This document shows, piece after piece, positions 18,024 to 26,217 of a DNA stretch of 64,000 nt. The stretch covers positions 124,001-188,000 of the forward strand of contig JAEUKI010000077.1 in the NCBI GenBank assembly GCA_016793325.1. Direction: 5' to 3'. Every line of letters begins with the position of its first letter. The stretch's first letter is position 1. The position numbers were made by a program, and so were the translations under genes. Below the pieces are notes generated by a model. That model had not been told where the DNA came from. It did no database searches and worked only from the letters and a program-made list of their open reading frames with translations. This DNA comes from Myxococcales bacterium. Its GTDB lineage: Bacteria > Myxococcota_A > Polyangia > Polyangiales > Ga0077539.

Positions 18024-19303
18024 TGCGCGCCTCCTTCGAGGGGCTGCCCCGCGGCGATGCGCAGCGCCACGCGCGCGAAGGCGAGGTCCGCGTCCGCTTG
18101 AATTCCTGTGACTTCAGCGTCGAACTCGTCTCGCTCGGCGAGCAGCACGTCGTGCTCGTTGCCCGCGCCTTGCGCGAGCCTCGCCCGCGCCGAGCTCGTC
18201 GCCCGCTGCGCAGACTCGAGCCGCGCGCGGCTCGCGCGAACGCGCGCCACGCCGACGTTCACCTGCCACCACGCGCTGTGAATCTGATCTCGCGCGTTTT
18301 GCAGCGCGCGCTCGAGGCGCACGTCCGCGATGGCGCTCGCGGCGGACGCGGCGCGCGCCGTTGCGACGGTCGTCACGTCGATGCGCCACGAAACGCTGAC
18401 CCCCGCGGCGAAGGTCGCGGGCGGCCCGAACCCCGTCGCGTTGGTCACGCGCTCGGTGGCGCTCGCGTTGACCGTGGGGCTCAGCCCCAACCACGCCGCG
18501 CGCGATTGAGCGTGCTGCGCGCGGGCTTCGAGCGTCGCCTGTCGAACGCTCGTCGTCTGCGACGCGAGCGCCTCCCACGACGGGAGCGGGGACTCTTGCT
18601 CGAGCGAAGCGGGAGGCATCACGGGCTCTCGCGGCGCGATTTGCGTCAGCGACTCGAGCGAGCGCGCGGCGGTCTGCCGAGCGAGCATGGCGTCGGCCAC
18701 GGTCTGCTGTGCGCGGGCGACTTCGCTCGAAGCGCGCGCGACGTCGAGCTCGACCGCGCCTCCGGCTTGGAGCCTCGCGCGAACGCGATCGAGCGAGCGC
18801 TGCGCGACGAGGAGCGCTCGTTCGCTCGATCGAACGAGGGCGCCCGCGGCGGCCCACTGAAAATAGCTCCGCGCGACGGCGCGAAGGACGTCCTCGGAGG
18901 TCGCGCGCACCCTCACCTGCGAGGCTTCACGCGAGGCGCGCGCTGCGTCGACGCGCGCCCATCCCGCAGGGTCCACCAGCGGAACGTCCAGCGTCACGGT
19001 CAAGTCCGCCTGGTGCCTCGGCGTGATCGTCGCTTGCGTGTTCGTCGACGCGCCCGTGGGAATCGTCACGCCGACCTCGAACTGGTTGAACGTGTAGCCC
19101 GCCCGCGCCGTGAGCGAAGGCAAGAGCCTCCCGGTGACCTGCCACTGTTCGTCCGCGCGTTGCTGCGCGAGGAGCACGCTCTCGCGCGCGTCGAGCGAGG
19201 TCGACGCGTTGCGCAGAAACTGGGACAGCGGCTGCGCCGTCGCCGTCCTCGGCAGCGCGGACAACGCGAGGAGCGCTCCAATCATTTTTAATGATGTACT
19301 CAC
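18020..19303 (-). CDS. TolC-family outer-membrane efflux protein
   Basis: The 427-aa protein has a signal peptide ending TATA before Gln24 and two long helical repeats rich in Ala, Arg and Gln, the outer-membrane efflux protein layout. It should form the trimeric exit duct for the coupled ABC exporter. The start is GTG 19303, with GGAG centred 9 nt upstream (19313-19316); an ATG at 19285 would remove only six residues. The 5' region is AT-rich compared with the window. It is the first structural gene after tetR. Confidence 0.88.
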   Translation of the reverse strand: MSTSLKMIGALLALSALPRTATAQPLSQFLRNASTSLDARESVLLAQQRADEQWQVTGRLLPSLTARAGYTFNQFEVGVTIPTGASTNTQATITPRHQADLTVTLDVPLVDPAGWARVDAARASREASQVRVRATSEDVLRAVARSYFQWAAAGALVRSSERALLVAQRSLDRVRARLQAGGAVELDVARASSEVARAQQTVADAMLARQTAARSLESLTQIAPREPVMPPASLEQESPLPSWEALASQTTSVRQATLEARAQHAQSRAAWLGLSPTVNASATERVTNATGFGPPATFAAGVSVSWRIDVTTVATARAASAASAIADVRLERALQNARDQIHSAWWQVNVGVARVRASRARLESAQRATSSARARLAQGAGNEHDVLLAERDEFDAEVTGIQADADLAFARVALRIAAGQPLEGGAQ

Positions 19304-19320
19304 TCAATTATTCTCCTTGA
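19282..19320 (-). promoter_or_regulatory. AT-rich translation-initiation region of the tolC-like gene with small palindrome
   Basis: The Shine-Dalgarno GGAG (19313-19316) and GTG start (19301-19303) lie in an unusually AT-rich stretch. The palindrome ATCATT-TTT-AATGAT is at 19282-19296 and overlaps the alternative ATG. It could act as a translational or operator element, but this is inference. Confidence 0.35.
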
Positions 19321-19389
19321 AAAGCGCCGTCGCTCACGAGAGCGCGGCGCTCGAACTGCGGGAGGGTCAGCGGCGGGACCGGGTGGGCT

Positions 19390-20010
19390 TCAACCGCTGG
19401 TCGGCGGGCGTTTGCGGGGCGAAGCCGAAGCGGGGTCGAGCCCGCCTCGAAGCAACTGGATCAATCCACGGACGAAGGTCTTCTCGGGGAGGGCCAGGAC
19501 CCTCGGATCTGGCTGCATGTACCGGTTGAACGCGTACGAGTGGAGCGCGCCGAGAAACGACAGCGCGACCACCTCGGGGTCGTGCGGGAGCAGTCGACCG
19601 AGGCGGATCTCGGCCTCGATGTACGCCGCGATGGCGCGCTCTCCGAATCGCTTTCCTTCGATGCCTTTCGAGCGCGCCCGTTGCTCTTCGGTCATCGACG
19701 CCGAGAGGGACAAGAGCGGCATGAGCTCGTCCATGAACCGCAGCACGTCGAGCGCGAGCGACTCGAGCTCGTCGAAGACCGCGCCGCGCCCGACCCGGCT
19801 CTCGAGCGTGGCCGCCCACGGGACGGGCAGCGACTCGAGCGCGGCGCGATAGAGCTTCTGCTTCGTACCGAACCGATGAAAGAGCGTCCCCTCGCTCACC
19901 CCGGCGCGCTCGGCGATCTCCGCCGTCGTCGTCGAAGCGCCGCGCTCGCGGATCACCGCCCGCGTCGCGTCGAGCAAGAGCTCATCCGAAATCGATTGGG
20001 GTCGCGCCAT
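19390..20010 (-). CDS. TetR-family transcriptional regulator
   Basis: The 206-aa protein has the N-terminal TetR helix-turn-helix (TTTAEIAERAGVSEGTLFHRF, residues about 27-47) and a helical ligand-binding domain. It lies 86 bp upstream of, and on the same strand as, the TolC/ABC export genes, so it probably autoregulates the operon and represses it until the exported compound binds. The ATG at 20010 has a TACCCT box 9 nt upstream. The 140-bp region towards proC would be the regulated promoter; I do not see an obvious long palindrome there. Confidence 0.88.
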   Translation of the reverse strand: MARPQSISDELLLDATRAVIRERGASTTTAEIAERAGVSEGTLFHRFGTKQKLYRAALESLPVPWAATLESRVGRGAVFDELESLALDVLRFMDELMPLLSLSASMTEEQRARSKGIEGKRFGERAIAAYIEAEIRLGRLLPHDPEVVALSFLGALHSYAFNRYMQPDPRVLALPEKTFVRGLIQLLRGGLDPASASPRKRPPTSG

Positions 20011-20019
20011 GGGCCAGGG

Positions 20020-20025
20020 AGGGTA
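20020..20025 (-). promoter_or_regulatory. TACCCT -10-like box before the TetR gene
   Basis: On the minus strand TACCCT ends 9 nt before the ATG at 20010. The gap contains only CCCTGGCCC and no Shine-Dalgarno, consistent with a leaderless transcript. Confidence 0.4.
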
Positions 20026-20126
20026 CTCCGCTCGTTATTGAGCGCGAGCTTACTAATAGCGCCCGTGTCCGGGCCGTCAATGGCGCCGCGCGGTGGTTGT
20101 GGATCGTGCGGGCGCGGCGGCGAAGG

Positions 20127-20149
20127 TACACTCCTCGGCTTCGTACACT
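20127..20149 (+). promoter_or_regulatory. Two TACACT boxes upstream of proC
   Basis: TACACT occurs at 20127-20132 and again at 20144-20149, the second abutting the proC ATG at 20150. The first could serve as a -10 element giving a leader of about 10 nt. The second is too close for promoter use with this start. Confidence 0.3.
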
Positions 20150-20974
20150 ATGAAGCTCCAGGGTAGACGCATCGCGTTCGTCGGCGCCGGCAACATGGCC
20201 GAGGCGCTCATCAAAGGCCTCTGTCGCGCCGAGGGCGTCGGCGCTTCGGCGATTTCGGCGGCGGATCGCAGGCCAGATCGAACGAAGTTCCTCGCGCAGA
20301 AGTACGGGATCACGACGTCGACGGACAACGGCGCGTGCGTGCGCGACGCGGACATCGTCGTGTTGTCGGTCAAGCCGCAGGTGATGGGCTCGGTCGTTCC
20401 CGCGCTGAGGCCGCACGTGCCGAAGGGCGCGCTCGTGCTCTCGGTCGCCGCGGGGATCACCACGGCCGCGATCGAGTCGATGCTCGAGCCCGAGTCGCGC
20501 GTCGTCCGCTCGATGCCCAACACCGCCGCGATGGTGGGCCTCTCGGCCACCGCCATCTCGAGCGGAACGCACGCGACCGACGAGGACCTCGAGGTCGCCC
20601 GCGCCGTCTTCGAAGCGGTCGGCCGCGTCGTAGTGGTCGACGAGTACCAGCTCGACGCGGTCACGGGCCTGTCGGGCTCGGGCCCTGCGTACATCTTCTT
20701 GATCATCGAGGCCCTCGCGGACGGCGGCGTGAAGGTGGGGCTCTCGCGCGAGATCGCCCTGCAATTGGCCGCACAGACGCTGCTCGGAAGCGCGCACATG
20801 CTGCTCGAGACCGGAGAGCACCCGGGCAGACTCAAAGATCAAGTCACGTCCCCCGGAGGAACGGCGATCGCGGGCCTGCACACGCTCGAAGCGGGCGGGC
20901 TTCGCACGACCCTCATCGACGCGGTCGAGGCCGCGACCAAGCGCGCTCGGGAGCTCGGCGATGCGCGGAAGTGA
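20150..20974 (+). CDS. proC: Pyrroline-5-carboxylate reductase
   Basis: ProC reduces 1-pyrroline-5-carboxylate to proline with NAD(P)H, the last step of the pathway. The 274-aa protein has the N-terminal Rossmann motif IAFVGAGNMAEALIKGL and the C-terminal signature GLSGSGPAYIFLIIEALADG followed by DQVTSPGGTAIAGLHTLE. The ATG at 20150 starts MKLQGRRIAFVG; longer upstream frame is not needed. The 3' end overlaps the next gene by 14 bp, which suggests coupling to the alpha/beta hydrolase. Confidence 0.96.
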   Translation: MKLQGRRIAFVGAGNMAEALIKGLCRAEGVGASAISAADRRPDRTKFLAQKYGITTSTDNGACVRDADIVVLSVKPQVMGSVVPALRPHVPKGALVLSVAAGITTAAIESMLEPESRVVRSMPNTAAMVGLSATAISSGTHATDEDLEVARAVFEAVGRVVVVDEYQLDAVTGLSGSGPAYIFLIIEALADGGVKVGLSREIALQLAAQTLLGSAHMLLETGEHPGRLKDQVTSPGGTAIAGLHTLEAGGLRTTLIDAVEAATKRARELGDARK

Positions 20975-21950
20975 GGGCCTCGCGCGAGAGTGGTACCACG
21001 TCGACAACCGAGACGGCTGGGACCTCGCGCTCTACCGGACGCACCACCCGACGAAGATCGACCGCACGAAACGCCCGGTGTTCATCGTCCCCGGGTACGG
21101 GATGAACTCGTTCATCTTTCACTATCACCCGTCGGGTCGATCGCTCGCGGCGACGCTCGCGGACCGCGGGCACGAGGTGTTCACCGTGGACCTCCGCGAG
21201 CAAGGGCGCTCGAAGAAGGTCACGCCCGGAAAGCAAGGCCGCTACGGCTTGAGCGAGCTCGCGCTCGTCGACTTCGCCGCCGCCGTCGACGCGGCGCGAG
21301 AGCACACCGTATCGCGCGCACACGAAATCGACCTGCTCGGCGCTTCGCTGGGCGGAACGATCACGATGCTCTACCGCTCGCAGGCCACCGACCCCGCCCC
21401 CGGCCGCGTCGCGCTCTTGGGCTCGCCCATCCGCTGGACCAACGTCCACCCGCTGTTGAAGGTGCTCTTCGGCTCCCCCGCGCTCGCAGGCGCGCTCGAG
21501 ATCAAGAAGACCCGCGCGCTCGCGGGACTCGCGCTGCCCGTCGCCGCGAAGGTCGCCCCGTGGGCGCTCAAGATCTACATGAACACCGACGCCACGGACA
21601 TCCAGCACTACAGCGAGATGGTCAACACCGTCGAAGACCCCTCGCGCTACGTCAACCGCGAGATCGCGCAGTGGATCAAGCGCGGCGACTTGATCGTCAA
21701 CGGCCGCAACCTCACCGACGACGTCGCGCGCTTCGACGAGCCGCTCTGTACGATCTACGCGAACGGCGACGGGATCGTGCCCAAAGAGACCGCGACGTTC
21801 GCGCACTTCCACGCCAAGAGCCACCGCAAGGTGCTCGTGACCGCCGGCGACCGCGCAGTCCCTTACTCGCACGCGGACATGTTCGTCGGCCGAGACGCGT
21901 CCAAGCAGGTCTTCGAGCCGCTGATCGCGTTTCTCGAAGAGGGACGCTGA
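20961..21950 (+). CDS. Alpha/beta-hydrolase
   Basis: The 329-aa protein has the alpha/beta-hydrolase elements FIVPGYGMNSFIFHYH (oxyanion region), the nucleophile elbow GASLGG (Ser129), and a plausible acid and base in ANGDGIVPKETAT and SHADMFVGRD. It has no clear signal peptide. The family includes PHB depolymerase-like enzymes, lipases and esterases; the substrate cannot be read from the sequence. ATG 20961 overlaps proC by 14 bp, so it is probably co-transcribed. Confidence 0.75.
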   Translation: MRGSEGLAREWYHVDNRDGWDLALYRTHHPTKIDRTKRPVFIVPGYGMNSFIFHYHPSGRSLAATLADRGHEVFTVDLREQGRSKKVTPGKQGRYGLSELALVDFAAAVDAAREHTVSRAHEIDLLGASLGGTITMLYRSQATDPAPGRVALLGSPIRWTNVHPLLKVLFGSPALAGALEIKKTRALAGLALPVAAKVAPWALKIYMNTDATDIQHYSEMVNTVEDPSRYVNREIAQWIKRGDLIVNGRNLTDDVARFDEPLCTIYANGDGIVPKETATFAHFHAKSHRKVLVTAGDRAVPYSHADMFVGRDASKQVFEPLIAFLEEGR

Positions 21951-22102
21951 CCGCGCGACCCGCGGCGCGCGTGCAACGATTCGTTATGTGCGCCGGCTAG
22001 CGGGGTCGTTAGCATGCATTTCGTATTCGTCGGGTTGCGTCGTCGTCGCGTGGCGCGAGACGAGCGGCCGGCGCCTTTTCATCGGGAGCTTCGAAACACT
22101 CT

Positions 22103-23833
22103 ATGACTATCGCTCTTCGTCGTTCAGCCCTCTTGTCGTTGCTCTCGGCCGCTGCGCTCGCCGCGTGCACGACGCCACCTGCCAACAACCCCGACGTCGT
22201 GATGGACTCGTCGATGCCGACGGACTCGGGGGTGACTGAAATGGATGGGTCGACGCCCGACGGCGAGCCCGCGGATACGGGCACGGGGGACGATGCTGCG
22301 GCGGACAGTGGTGTGATGCCACCGGACGCGTCGGGAGCACCCGATTGGGGCTTTCGCCCGATGCCCAACGGCTTCGCGTTCGAGAACTACACGAACACGG
22401 ACATGCCGGTGAATCTCACCGAGCTCGAGATGCGTCGGATCTTCGGGCCGACGGTCTGTGAAGGCGCCGCGGCGATGGGAGCGTGCACGCTCACGCCCCA
22501 AGCGCGACAGTGGATGGAGCGGCAAAACGCCGGCATGAACGGCGGCCACTGCGAGGGTATGGCCGTGCTCGCGGCGCGCATCTTCACGGGCGCATCGGAC
22601 CCGATGATGCTCGGCGGCGGAGCCAACGCGGGCGCGCTCGCGCTCATGGGCAACGCCGCGCTCACCCGCGAGATCGCCACGTGGTTCGTGACGCAGAGCA
22701 CGCTCCCGACGCTCGAGCGACGCAATCTCACGCCGGTGCAGGTCGTCGCCGAGCTCGAGCGAGACCTCGCGCGCGGCCGCGATTTCGGCGGAACCGTCGT
22801 GGGGATCTACCTCCGCGCAGGCGGCGGCGGCCACGCGATCACGCCGTATCTCGTGCGCAGGCCCGACGCCAACACCGCGGAGATCGTCACGTACGACAAC
22901 AACTTCCCCAACGTCGAGCGCGTCGTGACGGTGGACACGATGGCCAACACTTGGCGGTACATGACGTCGACCAACCCGATGGAGCCGGGCGCCGTGTACG
23001 ACGGAGACGCGACCACGTTCAACCTGACGCTCGCGGACGTCGCGCCGCGCGCGATGTTTCCGCACCCGTGCACGTTCTGCGGGACCGCGCCGATGGACGG
23101 CGGCGGGATGCGCGCCGTGCAAATCTCGATGCGCGGCGAAGGCGACCTCTCGATCCGCGACGGGATGGGCAACACGACCGGCAGCGGCGCGAGCGGCGTC
23201 GTCAACTCGATCCCCGGCGCTGGCGTCACGCTCCAGCGCAGCGGAACGCTCTACCGAGACAGCCCCGAGCCGCTCTACACCGTTCCCCGCGCGACGCCGC
23301 TCACGATCACGCTCGATGGCTCGCGGCTCACGGGCATGTCCCCGAGCGATCTGCTCGTCACGGGCCCCGGCTACGCGCTCGGCGTCGAAGAGATCAACCT
23401 CGACCCGATGCAGCGCGACACCATCACCATCCAGCCCGGCGCGCCGGACATCACGTACCGCGCCTCGGGGACCGAGACCCCGACGCTCGTGCTCGCCTTC
23501 GAGCTCGCGGGCGCGGACTACAACATCGAGCTGCGTTCTACCGCGATGACCGCGGGTCAGGTGCTGCGCTTGTCCGTCGACTTCGCCACGCAGCGCGCGC
23601 GCATCAGCTTCGACGGGAGCACCTCGGCGCCGGGCTTCACGCTCTACATGGACCGCGTGTCCGAGAGCGGCATCGTCAACTTCAGCCACGCGGGCGTGTC
23701 GGCGACGAGCTCGTCGGTCCTCACCGTCGACTTCGGCGGCTGGGGCGGCAACGGAATGCCCGTGTCTGTCGCGGTCGACACCAACGGTGACGGGACGGTC
23801 GATCGCACGGACATGCTCTCGGACGAGAGCTGA
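22103..23833 (+). CDS. Lipoprotein with possible papain-like cysteine centre
   Basis: The 576-aa protein has a lipobox LAAC (Cys22), then a 60-residue Asp/Ser/Gly/Pro-rich linker. Residues about 105-270 contain NGGHCEGMAVLA (Cys150), GGGGHAITPYLV (His244) and VTYDNNFP (Asp265/Asn266). This Cys...His...Asp/Asn order, with each residue at the start of a predicted helix or strand, is that of papain-fold/C39-like peptidases. The rest is beta-rich with Thr/Gly and ends in NTNGDGTVDRTD, which looks like a dockerin or Ca-binding DxDxDG loop. Function is otherwise unknown; the enzymatic reading is inference. The translation start at ATG 22103 is preceded by GGGAGC. Confidence 0.65.
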   Translation: MTIALRRSALLSLLSAAALAACTTPPANNPDVVMDSSMPTDSGVTEMDGSTPDGEPADTGTGDDAAADSGVMPPDASGAPDWGFRPMPNGFAFENYTNTDMPVNLTELEMRRIFGPTVCEGAAAMGACTLTPQARQWMERQNAGMNGGHCEGMAVLAARIFTGASDPMMLGGGANAGALALMGNAALTREIATWFVTQSTLPTLERRNLTPVQVVAELERDLARGRDFGGTVVGIYLRAGGGGHAITPYLVRRPDANTAEIVTYDNNFPNVERVVTVDTMANTWRYMTSTNPMEPGAVYDGDATTFNLTLADVAPRAMFPHPCTFCGTAPMDGGGMRAVQISMRGEGDLSIRDGMGNTTGSGASGVVNSIPGAGVTLQRSGTLYRDSPEPLYTVPRATPLTITLDGSRLTGMSPSDLLVTGPGYALGVEEINLDPMQRDTITIQPGAPDITYRASGTETPTLVLAFELAGADYNIELRSTAMTAGQVLRLSVDFATQRARISFDGSTSAPGFTLYMDRVSESGIVNFSHAGVSATSSSVLTVDFGGWGGNGMPVSVAVDTNGDGTVDRTDMLSDES

Positions 23834-23949
23834 TCGCACACGAAATCAACCGCGCCGTTGTAGCACCGCGACCCGCGAGGCGCACACTGATTCCGCCGTG
23901 CACGAGGGGACTTGCATCGGCGCGATCGCGCGTCACCTTCAACGGCGTG

Positions 23950-24384
23950 ATGAACAATCGACCTTCTGACGGCACGGGCGGCGCCGACACGACGGACGTC
24001 CACGGCGTTCGGCTCGCGATCGAACAGGCTCCCTTTCCGCACCTCTTGTTGCACGCCGAAGGCGCTGTCTCGCTGCCCTCGGTGCGCGACGCGCTTCGCG
24101 CGCTCGAAGACGCGCGGCGCACGACGGCGTCGCTCACGACCCTGGTGATCGACGCGCTCGACGTCTCGCGCTTCGGGCGCGGCGCGGTCGTCGAGATCGC
24201 GCGGTGGATCCCGCGCAACGGCGCTGGACTCGAGAGGGTCATCGTCGTGAGCACCTCGACGCAGCTCCGATCGTCGGTCCACGCGCTGGCCGCCTGCGCT
24301 CGGTCGATCCGCGTCGAGAGCGTCGAGACCCGCGAGGGCGCGCAGGCTCTGTTGAGCGCACCGACGCTCTCGCTCACGGGTTGA
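23950..24384 (+). CDS. Small hypothetical protein, STAS-like
   Basis: This 144-aa protein (start ATG 23950; a GTG immediately before is possible) has no signal peptide. Alternating strands and helices (HLLLHAEGAVSLPSV, TTLVIDALDVSRFGRGAV, LERVIVVSTSTQLRSSV) are compatible with a STAS/SpoIIAA-like fold used in protein-protein switching. The similarity is weak and based only on predicted layout. It lies between a lipoprotein and a secreted protein gene. Confidence 0.55.
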   Translation: MNNRPSDGTGGADTTDVHGVRLAIEQAPFPHLLLHAEGAVSLPSVRDALRALEDARRTTASLTTLVIDALDVSRFGRGAVVEIARWIPRNGAGLERVIVVSTSTQLRSSVHALAACARSIRVESVETREGAQALLSAPTLSLTG

Positions 24385-24417
24385 TCGACGAGGCTCATGC
24401 TTCGGCCGCGGCTGCGG

Positions 24418-24423
24418 TACGAT
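24418..24423 (+). promoter_or_regulatory. TACGAT -10-like box, 10 nt before start codon
   Basis: TACGAT ends 10 nt before the ATG at 24434. The gap is CCGTGGGGCT; GGGG could also serve as a weak ribosome site, so leaderless use is possible but not certain. Confidence 0.4.
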
Positions 24424-24433
24424 CCGTGGGGCT

Positions 24434-25030
24434 ATGACGTCGCACACTTCCTCTGCTCGCGTCGCGCTCGCCAGCGCGCTCTGCGCTTTCGTCACGCTCG
24501 CAGCCAACGACGCCCGCGCACAGTCGTGCTCGATGAGCCGTCGCGTCGCGGCGAGCGTGTCCAACGCGCTCCGTCCGCGGGCGCCGGCCTGGGCGCGACC
24601 GCTGCTCACGGCGCCGCTCGTGCTGCAATACGAGCGAGAAAACCTGCGGCCGTTTACGTTTTTGCTCGGCTACGCCCTGCTCCCGGTCGAGCGCCTCGGC
24701 GTGCGCGGCGCCGCGCCCTTCGCGGCGGCGGTGGTCGTTCGTTGTCGAGACGCGCGCGCCGAGGTCGTCGCCGATCCGATCGCGTGGGCCAACGAGCGGG
24801 CGCGCGAGCTGCACCTCACGGTGAGCAACGCCGAGATCGCCGCGGGAATCGCGGCCGAAGTGATCTCGCTGCAAGCAGGGCGGCGGCCCGACAGCGCCAA
24901 CGCGACGCGCGCCGCAGGTTCGTCGGTCTTTCGCGTGACCGTCTCGCTCGCGCCGAGGCAAGGCGAGACACAAGCGCAGACCATTCTGCTCGACATCGAG
25001 CGGGACGGAACGATGCGCCGAGCGAACTGA
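24434..25030 (+). CDS. Hypothetical secreted protein
   Basis: The 198-aa protein has a type I signal peptide with predicted cleavage after ARA (residue 29), leaving QSCSMSRRVAAS. The mature part is Ala/Arg-rich with two cysteines (Cys32 and another in VVRCRDARAEV) that could form a disulfide. No family was recognised. A TACGAT box lies 10 nt upstream. The gene ends 167 bp before the next lipoprotein. Confidence 0.6.
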   Translation: MTSHTSSARVALASALCAFVTLAANDARAQSCSMSRRVAASVSNALRPRAPAWARPLLTAPLVLQYERENLRPFTFLLGYALLPVERLGVRGAAPFAAAVVVRCRDARAEVVADPIAWANERARELHLTVSNAEIAAGIAAEVISLQAGRRPDSANATRAAGSSVFRVTVSLAPRQGETQAQTILLDIERDGTMRRAN

Positions 25031-25113
25031 CGACGCGCAGACAACATCCGCTCCGACGTCGAAGAGCTCGAAACTTTTCTTCCGTCACTGCACGGACGTT
25101 TGCCAGATTCTGT

Positions 25114-25191
25114 AGCCGGGAGGGGGCCTTTTGACAGGCGCCAACCTGGACTAGACTCCCGGCTCTGGCCCCGAAGCCCCGAAAGGCCCCC
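25114..25191 (+). promoter_or_regulatory. Promoter-like boxes with two interleaved inverted repeats before a lipoprotein gene
   Basis: TTGACA (25131-25136) and TAGACT (25152-25157), 15 nt apart, look like a sigma70-type promoter. Around them are two perfect inverted repeats: AGCCGGGAG (25114-25122) with CTCCCGGCT (25156-25164), and GGGGGCCTTT (25122-25131) with AAAGGCCCCC (25182-25191). The second right arm includes AAAGG, the only Shine-Dalgarno-like sequence before the ATG at 25198. The two pairings partly exclude each other. Confidence 0.45.
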
Positions 25192-25197
25192 CTGCTG

Positions 25198-26049
25198 ATG
25201 ACGCACTCTCGATTTGCTACGTCGCGCTCGGTCCTCGCTGCCTCGCTCGCGCTCGTCTGCGCCGCGGGTTGCTCGCGATCCGAGCGATCTGCGCCGCGGC
25301 CCACGCCCGCCGCGCTCGGCAGCGCGCTCACGACGCACAACGCAAACGCGACGACCGCTGAAGAGCGCGAGGCCAATCGACATCGCCAAGCGTCCGAGCA
25401 GGCTCCGACGCTCGCGATGCAATCGGGCACGTTGGCGGTGCGCGCGGATGAAGACCACGTCGATGCGCACGCGACGCGCACGAACAACGGGTGGGCGGTC
25501 TCGTGGGGCGACATGGCGCACCAGCGCGCGTTCATGTTGTTGACCGACGCGACGGGGGCCGTTCGCGCGGCGCCGGCGCTCGTTCGTCAGGCCGTGAGCG
25601 AAGAAGAAGAAGTGTACCCGCCGGACGTGGCCGCCACGAGCAACGGCTACGCGGTCGTGTGGACGGACCCGAGCAACGGGCGCGTTCGCTTTGCGCGCTT
25701 GGACAGCAGCCGTCGGCCCGTGGGTCGCGCGAGCATCGTTCACGACGGGCTCGAGTCGCCGCGCTCGACGAGGCTCGCGGTGGGGACCAACGAGCACGGC
25801 GTGGCCGTTCAACTCGATCACGGCGTGTACTTCGCGCGCGTCAACGCCGAGGGAGCCCGTCAGGGCGACGGCGTTCTCCTCGCGGAAGAGGGCGACGTCG
25901 CGTCGATCGAGGGCGTTCGCGCGGTGGGCCAAGGGTACGAAGTCCGCTGGCGCGAGGCTGGCGGCGCGGTGCGAGCCGCCACGGTGAGCCGAGACGGTCG
26001 CGTGGCGCAGCGGACGGTGTCCGATCCGGCGCGCGTCGCAGCGCGCTGA
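25198..26049 (+). CDS. Hypothetical lipoprotein
   Basis: The 283-aa protein has a signal peptide and lipobox CAAGC (Cys25). A 60-residue Ala/Arg/Glu linker leads to a beta-rich domain with repeated motifs of the form G-(W/Y)-(A/E)-V-x-W (NGWAVSWGD, NGYAVVWTDP, QGYEVRWREA), similar to beta-propeller blades of periplasmic proteins. No enzyme motif is visible. It has its own promoter-like region with paired inverted repeats. Confidence 0.65.
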   Translation: MTHSRFATSRSVLAASLALVCAAGCSRSERSAPRPTPAALGSALTTHNANATTAEEREANRHRQASEQAPTLAMQSGTLAVRADEDHVDAHATRTNNGWAVSWGDMAHQRAFMLLTDATGAVRAAPALVRQAVSEEEEVYPPDVAATSNGYAVVWTDPSNGRVRFARLDSSRRPVGRASIVHDGLESPRSTRLAVGTNEHGVAVQLDHGVYFARVNAEGARQGDGVLLAEEGDVASIEGVRAVGQGYEVRWREAGGAVRAATVSRDGRVAQRTVSDPARVAAR

Positions 26050-26136
26050 ACGGGCGCCGAATGCGGGAGGGGCTTGGTTCTTGGCGGGGTTTCGGGGTAG
26101 ACGCTTCGCGCACGGTTCGAACGCGCGACGAAGCCG

Positions 26137-26166
26137 TTGGAAGTGCACCCTTCGAGCACCTATGAA
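26137..26166 (+). promoter_or_regulatory. Candidate promoter for the cytochrome b gene
   Basis: TTGGAA (26137-26142) and TATGAA (26161-26166) are 18 nt apart, 51 nt before the ATG at 26218. Both are one or two bases from the sigma70 consensus. There is no other plausible promoter in the 168-bp gap. Confidence 0.35.
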
Positions 26167-26217
26167 CGTGGCTCGAAGCGAGTCTGCCCGCGGCAGAAGC
26201 GCCCATACGAGAGTCTC

